DNA of 46,960 nucleotides from Theodoxus fluviatilis. Its lineage: Eukaryota; Mollusca; Gastropoda; Cycloneritida; Neritidae. The notes below the pieces were generated by a model that saw only the letters and a program-made list of their open reading frames with translations, ran no database searches and had not been told where the DNA came from. Both the position numbers and the translations under genes were made by a program. Of this stretch, positions 1-10,429 are shown piece by piece. How positions within the stretch are numbered: position 1 is the stretch's first letter; the number at the start of each line of letters is the position of its first letter. Location: contig JAWQFJ010020176.1 in assembly GCA_034096865.1 (NCBI GenBank), forward strand, positions 1-46,960, written 5' to 3'.

Positions 1-2697
1 ACATGTTTCACAATCAAGTCAAACTCTTGCAAAATAAGGCTCCACCTGAGCAATCGCTGATTCTTGCTCTTCACACTCCTCAGAAAGGTTAAAGGATTGT
101 GATCAGTGAAGACAGTGAGCGGGTGGAGAGAATGTTTGCAGTACACCTCAAAGTGTTGCAGTGAAGTCACCAAACTCAAGGCTTCCTTCTCTATCGTGGA
201 GTATCGTCTTTGATAACTCAGAAATTTTCGAGAGAAGTAGGCGACCGGATGCCTTACGTCCAATTGATCTACTTGCATGAGCACTGATCCCATGCAATTG
301 TCACTTGCATCAGTCATGAGCAGAAAAGGACGATTTGGGTCAGGGACAAGCAAAATTGGCTCACACATGAGCATTGCTTTCAGATTTTCGAATGCAACCT
401 GACATTTTTCTGTCCACAGGAACCTTTTCTTTTCCCCTAACAGATCAGTCAGCGGGAGAGCAACTTCGGCAAAATTCTCACAGAATTTTCTGTAGAAGCC
501 AACCATGCCTAGAAATCTTCGCACTCCCTTTTTGTTTTGTGGAGAAGACATTTTGGCAAGGGCTTCAACCTTGCTGTGTTGGGGAGAAACTCTCCCATTT
601 CCAATTTCATGGCCAAGATACACGACAGCCGCTGTCGCAAATGAACTTTTGCTTAGGTTCACTGTGAGATTTGCTTCGGTCAGTCTCGAGAATAGTTGCC
701 TCAAATGAGTCATGTGGTCTTCCCAGGACTGACTGTACACGATACAGTCATCTATGTACACCCTACAGTTGGGAATGCCAAAAGTCACATGATTCATAAG
801 CCTTTGGAAGGTAGCAGGAGCATTTTTGAGACCAGACAGCATCACCGTATATTGATATAGGCCTCGAGGTGTCACGAAAGCCGATATCTCTCTAGCCTTC
901 TTGGTCAGTGGCACTGCATAGTACCCTTTTAGCAAGTCAATCTTGGAGACGAATTTTGAATTTCCCACTGCATCAACACAGTCTTCAATTCGTGGAAGGG
1001 GATATGAATCACCTTTTGTCACTGCATTGACCTTAAGATAGTCTGTGCACATTCTCCACCCACCATCTGTTTTCCTGACCATCAAACAAGGGGAACACCA
1101 TGCACCCGATGTTGGCTCAATCATTTCGTTCTCGAGCAGGTAACTCACTTCTTCTTCCAAAGCTTTGAACCGCTCACCAGTCACACGATATGGATGTTGT
1201 CTGATAGGAGCCACACTCTCTTCCAGCTGGATGTCATGCTCAGTCACACTGGTACGAGACGGAACACCTCTGAACAAACCAGCAAACTCTCTGCACATCT
1301 CACTCAGTTCCCTCGCTCTTTCAGTGGGTAGGTGGGTCAGATTCTCTTCCATCCTTTCCAGCCTGTCGGAGTTTTTCATCGCACAGGTTGGGATGACTTC
1401 ACTCTCACTCTCTTCCAACCCTAGAGAGTTATTCCATTCTCTTTCCAGCATACTTTCATTCTCACTTTCTCCTTGTGCAGTGATCTCACTTTCCTCTTTC
1501 TCGCTCATCTCCAACTTTGCTGTCACACATGCCACTCGCTCTCGCTGTTCGTTCTCGTGGAACTTCTTCAGCATATTGATGTGGCACAGCCGACTCTTCT
1601 TTTGACTGTGAGGCGTGCTAATGACATAAGTCACATCACCCCTCTTTTCCACTATGGTGTAGGGCCCGTGGTAACGAGCACGTAGAGTATTGCCCTCGAC
1701 AGGAGTCATCACCAGGACTTTATCACCATCCTGGAACTGTCTGTCCCTAGCTTTGCGTTCATACCAAACCTTCATGCGCTCTTTGGAATCTCCCAAATGT
1801 TTCTTGGCGCAGGTCACCGCATGCTCTAGTCGCTCTTTGAAATCTGTGACGTAAGTCAACAGATCTGCTTTTGTCTTCCTTTGAGACCAGTTCTCTTTCA
1901 CAACCTCTAGAGGTCCTCGCACTTCATGTCCGAACACGAGCTCAAATGGAGTGAAGCCTAAAGATTCCTGAACTGAACTCCTGATAACAAAGAGCACAAA
2001 AGGAACTCCTTCCGGCCAGTCCCTAGTTCTGCCGTCACAATAGCATCTCAGCAACTCTTTCAGGGTGTGATGAAATCTTTCGAGAGCACCCTGGCTCTCC
2101 GGGTGATATGGACTACTCACCACATGTTTTATTCTCAATTTTCCTAGCACTGAACGGAAAATACTGGAGGTGAAATTCGTGCCTTGATCAGTTTGCACTT
2201 CGTGTGGCAAGCCGAAGGTAGTGAAGAACTTCACCAGCTGTTCACTCACGGCTTTGGCATGGATTCGTCTCAGTGGCACTGCCTCTACAAATCTGGTTGT
2301 GGCACACATGATGGTGAGGAGATATTCATGCCCGCTTTTGCTTTTCGGAAGTGGGCCCACGCAATCCACGATGACGCGTGAAAATGGTTCCTCCACCACT
2401 GGGATAGGACGAAGAGCTGCCTTAGGCGGGTCTTGTCCCTTTTTTCCAGCCACTTGACACACTGAACAGTTTCGGCAAACTTTCTTCACATCAGCCAGCA
2501 TCCCTGGCCAGTAGAAGCTTTTCTTCAGCTTCTGATAAGTTTTGCCTACTCCAAGGTGTCCACTCATGGGATCACCATGGGCAAGTTTGAGCAAAAACTG
2601 TCTCCTGCTCTGAGGTAGTACAATTTGTTGCTCCTCTCTCCACTCATCATGAGGTGAGGCCTGTGATGGGCGACTTTTTCTCATCAAGAGCCCCTTC
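1..2697 (-). CDS. pol: pol: integrase - reverse transcriptase - RNase H (partial, runs off window)
   Basis: One minus-strand frame (codons whose leftmost base is a multiple of 3) reads without a stop I could find from about 2697 to base 1. In order: an HHCC zinc-binding region near 2460-2610 (GHLGVGK, then CRNCSVCQ); the integrase core with VDCVGPLP near 2364, TDQGTNF at 2174-2194 and a PESQGALERF Glu segment near 2090-2110; a GPYTIVEK (GPY/F-type) motif near 1660; the RT core with YIDD near 745-756; and RNase H with TDASDN near 305-320 and TDHNPLTFL near 100. Cutting and joining of cDNA and reverse transcription are the family functions. It is out of frame with the protease upstream. The start given is the frame boundary, not an initiation codon. 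Confidence 0.85.
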
Positions 2698-4554
2698 TTC
2701 AGGCTCATTCTGACCAATCTCTTTGAAGAGTGGCGCTAGCGTTGGGTCATTCCACTGTTCGTCAGTCAGATCTGACGTTTCTGGACCCGTCTCGCTTCGT
2801 GAGACTTCAGAGAGTCCGTCCTTTGACTCATCTATGCTGCTTTTTCCATCCAGCATATCACTCAGAAAGGTGTCTTCGAGACACACTTCAGGAAAATCTA
2901 CGTTGGTCCTGTCTCCACCCTGAGACCTTGTGACAGCGCAACATGGGAACAGATCTAAATCTTCCTCTACTTTCTCTAGGTCTGGTTCTTTCTTCATCAC
3001 TGGGGATACATTCACACTCCTTCCACCCACATCATTTCCGATCAGCACATCCACTCTCGGGATAGGGAGTTCGTCACAGACCGCAACTGTGACTTCACCA
3101 GAGAACTCTCGCGTCTCTAACTCCACGGAGCACATGGGAGCACTCCTGGCTTCCCCAAAGATCCCTGCCAAAACTACTTGGCTATTTGTGGAGATCTCCC
3201 TCATATCCCCTAGCAGACTTCGCTTCACTATGGTAATGGATGAGCCTGTATCCCTAAAAACCTTGACTGGTTTCTTGACAGAACCTACCGTCAACATGCC
3301 CTCTGACATGTATGGAAGAAAACTCTCATCTAGAGTCTCAGTCTGTCTCTCCCTTTCCTTGTTGCTATCACTCACTGTCAGCTGACCCTCTCTATTTTCC
3401 TGTCTTGAGGCAGACAATGTGCTAATGATTCCACCTTCATTCACTAGCATTTCCTTTTTCTGTCTCCCCACAAATGCGACCTTTTCTACTTTCTTGGCCT
3501 TGCAATCTCTTGCAAGATGACCGGGTTTCCCGCAATTGTAGCATTTGAAGCCTCCACCCTATGCTTGTCTTCTGTTCCCCATTCTATCAAATCTATTCTG
3601 ATCTCCTATCTCTGATTGTCGGTTGTCCTTCTTTCCCCAAAACGTTTGCAATTTCTTCTTGCCCTCTTTCTCATCGCCATGTATGAGCTGAAAATTGTCC
3701 GCCAGACATGCAGCTTTGTCTACATTCGTCACCTCCCTTTCAATCAAATGGGTCCTCAGTTTCTCACCCACTGAATTCTTGAATTGCTCCAGGATCAGCA
3801 ATTCTTGCAACTCTTCCAAAGAATCTACCCCTTCACTTTCGCACCAGCGGGAGAACTCACGTTTCAGTTTGTACGCAAACTCCCTATACGTGTCATTCTG
3901 ACCACGGCAAGCTTTCCTAAATCTCTGCCTATAAGCCTCAGGAGTCAAAGCATACCTCTTGAGAATTTATCTCTTCAGCACCCGATAGTTTCTTGCTTCT
4001 TCGATCGGAAGGGTATGATAGACTTCTAGAGCTCTACCAGTGAGAAGGGAGCCTAGCGCAAGCGCCCAACAGTCTGTTGGCCATCTCAACTCGCTTGCAC
4101 ACCTCTCAAAGGCCGGAAAGTACTGGTCTACTTCTTCCTCACAAAACTTGGGAGCATCTCTGTACTGCCTGAGATCTATTCTCGTGTGATCAGTCGATGG
4201 GGAAGGTGGTCGTTGAAGTTTCATTCTCTCTATCTCCAATGCCTCCCTCTCCATAGCCAGTCTTTCCTCTCTCTCCCTCCTTTCCAGATCCATTCTCATT
4301 CTCCTCTCTTCTATCTCTAAACGTCTCATTTCCTCATCCAGACCTCCATTCGACCCAGTTGGAGCTGATAGGGCAAAGGCAGTTGCACTGGAACTAACCA
4401 CCTCACTCGCTTTCTTCTCAGTAAAACATCTGACAACTCTCGCCAAGAGTTGGCCTTTATGCATTCCATCTTCTACTTCTAATCCTAACTCATTTGCAGC
4501 TGCAAGCAAACCAGATTTATCCATCTGGCATACATCTTCCACACTGAGTTCCAT
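2647..4554 (-). pseudogene. gag: gag-protease reading frame with two in-frame stops
   Basis: The start chosen is the Met at 4552-4554 (MELSVEDVCQ...); an upstream Met at 4632 adds 26 residues that do not look gag-like. In frame downstream are a charged Glu/Arg helix (about 4200-4330), a SCAN-like gag region with RDAPKF, a stop TAA at 3967-3969, more gag (LTPEAYRQRFRKACRG), a stop TAG at 3559-3561, the zinc knuckle CYNCGKPGHLARDC (about 3500-3545), and a retropepsin with RDTGSSITIV near 3230-3260. The frame ends at 2647, while integrase continues in another frame; the shift lies near 2690-2705. I read both stops and the shift as decay because the protein pattern continues across each. Confidence 0.82.
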
Positions 4555-4797
4555 TTTAGAATTGTAAACGTAAAATTCTGTAAGATGTAAGCTCAGGGTT
4601 GTTTCACAGAAGTAACTGATTTGAACATGCAATATAGTGACTGAGGCAAATCAATTTCACATTTCATCTACCATGGCATTTACATGAACTAGTCAATAGC
4701 ACATGATCTTGGACGAAAGCCCCCAAACTGTTACAGGACAGGGTCACACAATGTAGCAGATCATGAGAGCAAAGGTTATCTGTCTAAAAAATAGATC

Positions 4798-4814
4798 TTC
4801 GGACGAGCCGCCAA
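4798..4814 (-). promoter_or_regulatory. Primer-binding-site-like sequence
   Basis: Directly inside the LTR the minus strand reads TTGGCGGCTCGTCCGAA. It begins with TGG one base in and resembles the tRNA-Pro-type PBS used by several retroelements. Matching to a particular tRNA 3' end would need the host tRNA set. A diverged second copy lies at 4705-4727. Confidence 0.55.
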
Positions 4815-4815
4815 C

Positions 4816-5878
4816 TGTGACGAGTTAGGTTCAAACTATTAATTTAATAATTGTGGATCATTTTGGTCTAGGGGTACTTTCACTTACCTACTCGCACACT
4901 TCCACTCTCTCACTCAAAAACAGAGAATAGAACAAGTCTGAAATGAGAGATGGGACCACAGAAATACAAATTAAATACTTTAATTTCCCTACAATCAAAT
5001 TATGTGATGAGCGACGAACGCTATAATTAATTACTAATAGTAATTAATGCAACAAAATAATCTAATTCCCAATCCCAAACAATATATCTGCCAAACCAGT
5101 GTGGATACTTAATAATTTCTTCTATTTTTAGCCAGCCAGCCTATAATAAAAATATTGCACCTATCTTTCATTGACAGAGGAGAGCCCTCGACGATAAAGG
5201 GGGTCCTGACCGTTGACGTCGGTTGTCCAACAGTCAATCTGAAGATGGTACGAGGGGTGGGCCTTGTTGAAATGGGATCCGGGTAGTTGAGGTTGGCGGT
5301 TGTTCTTTCAGCAGTTCAGAAATGCTTCGAACATGTCTGGGCACGCTTCCAACCCAGAGAAGCGAAGAAGGCGCCGGGACCCGAACGTGTGGAGGCACAG
5401 AGCACAGCAGAGAGTAAATCTCCAAACATCATGTGGTAGTGGAAAGTACAGGCTTCAAATACGCAAACCTTCATGGTAGTGCGATCAAGTATAATGTCAG
5501 CACGTCAGGAAAACAGGAGTCGCAGCTCTCGGATGGCAAGCAGATCGTCCGCTCCCTAGAGGACCAAATTCCATCCTCTCTCCCTCTCTCTCTCTCTCTC
5601 CCTCCCCACCGCAATAATACTCGTCCGTTCTCTCTTGAGATAGAATCAAGTCTGTCCCTGATGACGTTGTTCTTTTCACTCCAAATGACGATGTCAAATC
5701 GGATGACGTAGCGACCGTCAAGAACAAGAAATACATTGAATGTCAAGAAGCTTCTCTGTCAAGGTCACTCATTCTCGCTCTATATACAGGCATGGCTGGT
5801 TCACTAATAACTATCGTTATTTGAGGCAATGGCTGGCTTTTACATTCTTAATAATGGGGAAAAAGCATAACTGTCACA
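4816..5878 (-). repeat. 5' LTR of the integrase-first element
   Basis: The LTR is bounded by TGTGAC and GTCACA, the inverted TG...CA ends expected of an LTR (1063 bp). On the minus strand it starts TGTGACAGTTATGC at 5878. A TATA-like CTGTATATAGAGC lies near 5778-5790, roughly 100 bp in. A CT-rich tract lies at 5577-5600. The second LTR is outside the window, so the boundary rests on the terminal repeats and on the PBS-like sequence next to the inner end. Confidence 0.72.
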
Positions 5879-5967
5879 GCCCCCAAACACCAAAGAATTG
5901 AGTTAGGGCTGGTTTTGTGGTGTTGGGTCTCAAATATGTTCCTCATGAATTAGTGGAGAATCAGGAC

Positions 5968-6190
5968 CTCCGCCAAGGAGGTTATGTTTATTGGTTGGTT
6001 GGTTGGTTGGTTGGTTGGTTGGTTGGTTGGTTGGTTGGTTGGTGTGTCATTTGGCAAAATAACTCAAAATTTCAAAATGAATTTTTATTAAGTTTGATGG
6101 AAGGTAAGGGTTCACCCAAGGAACAATCCATTAAATTTTGGAGGTTAAATGCTATATGGTTTTGGATTTGGAATTATAAAGAGATATTTT
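5968..6190 (+). repeat. Dispersed repeat with CCAAGGAGGTTAT motif, containing a (TTGG)n tract
   Basis: The string GCCAAGGAGGTTAT, then ATTTGGCAAAAT, then TTCACCCAAGGAACAATC and AAATTTTGGAGGTTA recur in the same order at 41283-41470. That defines a low-copy dispersed repeat of about 200 bp. Here the left part carries a (TTGG)n array at 5991-6042 that the other copy lacks. I see no coding potential and do not know its class. Confidence 0.65.
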
Positions 6191-6462
6191 TACCCTTTCA
6201 GCCTAGTAGGAGACTTGTGTCAACTGCTGGGCACAGCCCTGTAGGTGACTTTTGTTGAATGATGATACGAGGGAAGCAACTTAATTCAGAACTCCTTTAT
6301 ACTGAAGAGTAGAGAAATGCCCTTTGGTCATGCAATAGAGGAACGGCTTCGCTTTGTGCACACAACAGCAGCGATCTGATCCTGGTGTTTGTTGTTTTTG
6401 TTTTTACAGCCAATTTTCGCCACAGTTTTGGAATAAGTTTTTCAGTTAAGATGGTGAATGAA
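6191..6462. other. No recognised feature
   Basis: AT-rich sequence between the CCAAGGAGG repeat and the L2-like element. I found no convincing exon, repeat or RNA gene. Confidence 0.5.
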
Positions 6463-8112
6463 ATAATAATAATAATAATAATAATTTATTATACTTATAA
6501 AGCGCCTTTCCCGAGGTTCTAAGCGCGTAACATATATACATACATATACAAAAATAAACATACAACACAGTCTATACATTTAGTCATCCAGTCATAGTCA
6601 AAGACATGCATTCAGATGTACACAGTCAGACTGACAATATACTATACAAATATTTACACAGATGTCAAGATGTACGTAGGGGTGGAGGAGGGGGGGGGGG
6701 GGGGGTGTGCGGCAGGATTCTAACAAATTCACAAGTAATATTGCTGAAAAAGGTAGGTTTTGAGGTTGGATTTGAAGGAAGAGATGGAGGTAGAGTGTCG
6801 GATATTGTGAGGGAGAGAATTCCACAGTTGAGGGCCATAGTATGAGAAAGAGCGAAAGCCATGAGTTCTGCGCTTGAAGCGACCTTGGCGAAGGAGTCGA
6901 GTGTCAGCAGAAGAGCGGAGTGAGCGAGAAGGGGTGTACAGAGAGACCAGATCAGAGAGATAGGCAGGTGCAGATTCAGAGATGATGTTGTAGCAGAGAC
7001 ATGCAATCTTATACTTGATACGTTCAGAAACAGGCAGCCAGTGGAGATCTTTCATGAGAGGAGTGCAGGGTTGTCGGTGACGCGCTCTAAAAATGAGGCG
7101 GGCGGCACAGTGTTGGACTTTCTGCAGAGGTTGGAGAGTAGAGTCAGGGCAGCCTATCAAAAGAGAGTTGCAATAATCTTATCTGGACAGAATGCAGGAA
7201 GTGACCAGAGTTTTAGTAGCATCTACTGTGAGAAATTTTCTGATAGAACTAATTCTTCTGATCTGGAAGTAGCAGGTCTGACATACTGCAGCTATGTGTT
7301 GTTTCATTGACATGCTAGAGTCCATGATGAAACCGAGGTTTCTGGCACTGGCAGAAAAAGAGATGTCACTAGAACCTATTGTGATAGTGGAAGGAGGAGT
7401 TGGGATTACAGCAGTTGATCCAGAGAAGAGAAGGGCTTCAGTTTTTTCAGCGTTCAACTTTAATTTGTTTGTAGACATCCAGGACTTGATGTCAGAAGAA
7501 CAGTTTTCAAAGGTGTGTACCAATGCTAGGATTTCTGAAGGCTTGCATGATTGTTGGAGTTGTGTGTCATCTGCAAATAGGTGGTGATTGACTGCATGTT
7601 GTCGTATGACAGTTGATAGAGGAGTAGTGTACAGTACAAAGAGAACTGGCCCAAGCACCGAACCCTGAGGGACGCCAAAAAGCAGAGGAGAAGAAGGAGA
7701 AGATGTGTTGTTGACAGACACATACTGTGTACGGTCATGGAGGTAAGACTGGAACCACTGAAGAGCTGTGGAGCGAATGCCGAAGACAGTTTCAAGACGA
7801 GACAGAAGAACACAGTGATCAATGGTATCGAAAGCGGCCGAGTTATCCAGGAGAAGCAGAACAGAGAGTTTATCATCATCCAGAGCAGAGAGAATGTCAT
7901 TTACAACACGGAGCAGAAGAGTCTCGGTGCTGTGGCCAGCTCTATACGCTGACTGAAGAGGGTTGCAGAGGTCGTTAGCTTCAAGGTGAGACAGAAGTTG
8001 ACTGAGGACTACTTTTTCGAGAATTTTGGAAATGAAGGGTAGATTCGAAACTGGTCTATAGTTCTTAAGCTGATTCTTGTCTAGGGAGGGCTTTTTGAAT
8101 ATCCACACGATA
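6463..8112 (-). mobile_element. 5'-truncated L2/CR1-like non-LTR retrotransposon
   Basis: A minus-strand LINE whose 3' end is marked by an (AAT)n tail at 6463-6485, followed inward by a 3' UTR with a 16-base G run (6690-6705) and then the RT C-terminus. It is truncated near 8112, within the start of the RT domain, so the endonuclease and any ORF1 are missing. The last 280 bp recur in the opposite orientation at 14560-14844. A short tandem-repeat tail and severe 5' truncation are typical of L2-like LINEs. Confidence 0.85.
6729..8108 (-). pseudogene. L2-like reverse transcriptase, one in-frame stop
   Basis: Frame from 8108 to 6729. The RT blocks in order are LKNYRPVSNLPFISKILEK, QSAYRAGHSTETLL, NSAAFDTIDH, GVPQGSVLGPVLF, the catalytic HLFADDTQL, then LDYCNSLL-like and HWLPVSERIKYK. 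The last two motifs are the conserved C-terminal region of L2/CR1-type elements. A TAA at 7176-7178 interrupts where the family usually has Leu (SR-stop-DYCNSLL), and the same frame continues after it. Apart from that stop and the missing 5' part the domain looks well preserved, suggesting a fairly recent copy. Confidence 0.85.
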
Positions 8113-9245
8113 GTGATGATGACGTCGACCTGCTTGATTCAAACGGAGATGATGAATGGGTCTCATATTTCAATGTGGTGAATGCCTTCTATTTCAACTA
8201 AAGAAAGTGGTGTTCACTTTTGATTGTGTTCTTTGTCTTCTCAGACACCATCTCAGACACCAACACTGGCACTGCCTCAATCCTGAGTTCGATTTTGATA
8301 TCTGAGGTCGAAGAGCAAAACACCACAACCATCAACTTCATGAGTACGGAGCTCTAGGGGTAGGCATGGTTGTCGCCATGCAAGCGAACAACCGAGTAAC
8401 TATTTGATGAGAGCTCCTCTGAAATAGCTGAACAGTGCAATCTGTATGGAGCAAACCTTTTGAGCAGCACCAATCCACCTCCACCAACTGACCAAGCTCT
8501 ATCTTCTACTTTTTAAAAGTGTTTTACTTTGGGGAAAAAATGTATCCACATAGATACATACCAATTTTAATCCAAAGTCTCTGATCTTTGCACATGAATA
8601 AGATTAATTTTAACCAAAAGAGAAATTTTTTCTCATAGTCACAAAGAACAATCACAGGTCTTTGTTATGAAAAAAAAGTGAGACATTTGATGCAGTAGGA
8701 AGGAAGTTGTGGCTGATAAAGAGAGTAGGTTTCAGATCAAGCCCAAAAAACAAACTCAGGGTTGTGAGGTTATGTTGGAAAAAACATCCAGAGCTGAAAA
8801 AGTTATCACACATCACTAAGTTGACGATGTCAAACTATTCATTCCCCTGGCATATACATTCCACACTCGGAGACAGCTACCAGGCACTGAAATGAGCTGA
8901 ATTTTATTGTGTCAGGCCTCACTCGCAGAACATGTTGCCTGAATTATACAGGCTGTGGAAGATAAATTTGGGCTTCCTTGGCAAAGGTTTGCACTCTAGG
9001 AGGTCTTTCTAGTTCCTTATCTATTTCTTCAGAGAAAAAAGATTCCTTAGAAACTTTAACTCCTTCACTTCACTGTGGATGAACATATTATGTCCTATCT
9101 TTGATGCTAGTAATTGTCTATGGACACCACGCATATAGTTCATTCAAATGTAATACTCTATTCATTGTCCAGCATTACTGATAATTTACACTTTGCCAAG
9201 CAGATTTACCTCCCTTGAAGGGAATTGAACCCAGTGGGTGTGATT
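8113..9245. other. Unassigned spacer with one short acidic open stretch
   Basis: No gene recognised. From 8115 to about 8204 one plus frame reads an acidic peptide (DSDDDVDLL...) ending in TAA, and an acceptor-like TCTTCTCAG lies at 8235-8243. Neither joins in frame with the exon at 9956 in a way I can support. The rest is AT-rich, with no repeat shared with the remainder of the window. Confidence 0.4.
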
Positions 9246-9828
9246 AGGCTTGTTCAGGAGGTGCAGCGCTGCGAAGCACTGCAGGTATTTCACTCCTGAA
9301 CAGCAATTTTGGAGTGTGATTCACGCAGCGCTGTGCATCACAGCAAAGCACGCATCCAAGGTGATTCACACGATTTTCAAAATGGTGTCTTCGATCCCGC
9401 ACTAGCCGTCGATGCGTAAAATAACCCTTAGAAACATCATGTTGGGACTGGAACAGGCTTTATTTGCCCTAAGCACTCTGTGTGTGCGAGTAATTGCATT
9501 AAGGATGACACAGTAGTGGACTTTATTCATGCAGAATACATTTAAACGTGCATAAACGATGTCTGTGGCAAAGAAAACACTTCCTTTAGTGTCTAGCAAC
9601 ACAACATGGGGCGCAGAAGATTTACCTCCCTTTAACAAGTAAAGCGTGACATTAAATCTGTAGGCGTTCACGAGAGGCAAAGAGCGCTCAATTGCCAACA
9701 TGAAGCGCTCATGCAGCACTTTGTACTCCTGAACAAGCCTAGTATCTGTAGGCGTTCATGAGAGGCAAAGAGCGCTCAATTGCCAATATGCAGCACTCAT
9801 GCAGCGGTTCGTTCTCCTGAACAAGCCT
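9246..9828 (-). mobile_element. TIR element (MITE-like) copy A, with partial terminal duplication
   Basis: Bounded by AGGCTTGTTCAGG at 9246 and its reverse complement CCTGAACAAGCCT ending at 9740. A second partial copy of the right end, again closing with CCTGAACAAGCCT, occupies 9741-9828. The interior is the reverse complement of the element at 36603-37114, including a CAGCGCTG-rich subterminal zone. The 105-codon ORF inside (9402-9719, minus) is matched in the other copy, but the differences between them look neutral. I could not identify a convincing target duplication. Confidence 0.72.
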
Positions 9829-9955
9829 GTTGTGATATATATTGGACATTTTTTCAAAATGGGCAATTGCAAAAAATGCCAACAGTGGATAAGAATTTTA
9901 TGTTTATTAAATCTTAAAAACTCTAATTAGATATGTATGAATGGATTTGTTGCAG

Positions 9956-10093
9956 AGAAGCTTCACTTGTGCCGAGACGAGAGGAGGAAGATCATTGAGA
10001 ATGAAACCAACTCTACAGGAGGGCGGTCGTCCTTGAGAAAGTATGGAGACAGCTCCTCTGTCAACATTTTCAAGTCTTCTTCTGCTCCTCAAG
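9956..10093 (+). CDS. CCDC177: Host gene exon 1 of 10 seen here (CCDC177-like)
   Basis: Acceptor TTTGTTGCAG at 9946-9955; donor AAG|GTTTGC at 10094. The exon is 138 nt, begins with two bases completing a codon and ends with one base of a split codon. It encodes KLHLCRDERRKIIENE and then a Ser-rich stretch ending in SSSAPQ. The Lys-Leu-x-x-Cys-Arg segment resembles the region just before the Ser-rich linker of CCDC177 as I recall it. Phase 1 at the end matches the two-base start of the next exon at 15356. Confidence 0.7.
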
Positions 10094-10127
10094 GTTTGCA
10101 GTGCTGCTAGCATGATGTGATGGACAG

Positions 10128-10318
10128 CAGGCCATGGACAGATGGATGAATGGAGAAATGAATGGATGGACTGATAGGTGGACTGAAGGGTGGACCAACA
10201 GCTGGACTGATGGATAAACATACACATGCACACGTGAATGCACACAAATTCACACTCATGCATACACACATATGCACTCATGCACACACACATGCACACA
10301 CATGCACACACACACATG

Positions 10319-10361
<43 letters not shown>

Positions 10362-10421
10362 ATATGCCAGCACACATACAATACACACATACACACAGAC
10401 ACCCCCCCCCCCCCCCCCCCC
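10128..10421. repeat. GGAT-type, CA and C-run microsatellites
   Basis: Degenerate (GGATGAAT)-like repeats at 10128-10215 pass into (CA)n with ATG/CACG interruptions at 10216-10400, with its purest run at 10323-10360. A 20-base C run follows at 10402-10421. Long ORFs read through it are repeat artefacts. Confidence 0.9.
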
Positions 10422-10429
10422 TAGAGCAA

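Larger units (their letters stand above)
1..5878 (-). mobile_element. Ty3-type LTR retrotransposon with integrase before RT (Gmr1-like), 5' portion
   Basis: Reading the minus strand from 5878 downward gives: 5' LTR (4816-5878), a primer-binding-site-like sequence, gag with a CCHC knuckle, aspartic protease, integrase, reverse transcriptase and RNase H. The window ends inside RNase H, so the 3' LTR and the distal target-site copy are outside. Integrase lies upstream of RT, the reverse of ordinary Ty3/gypsy elements, although the domains are Ty3-like. That order is established for the Gmr1 group described from deuterostomes. This copy is decayed: two in-frame stops in gag and a frame change between protease and integrase. 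Confidence 0.88.

Noticed and set aside
5234..5746. Short ORFs within the 4816-5878 LTR
   Set aside because: No domain or family pattern. LTR sequence of this length gives such frames by chance.
1..5878. An endogenous retrovirus with an envelope gene
   Set aside because: No envelope-like frame is visible in the portion present. The domain content is that of a Ty3-type retrotransposon, and the missing 3' part is outside the window.
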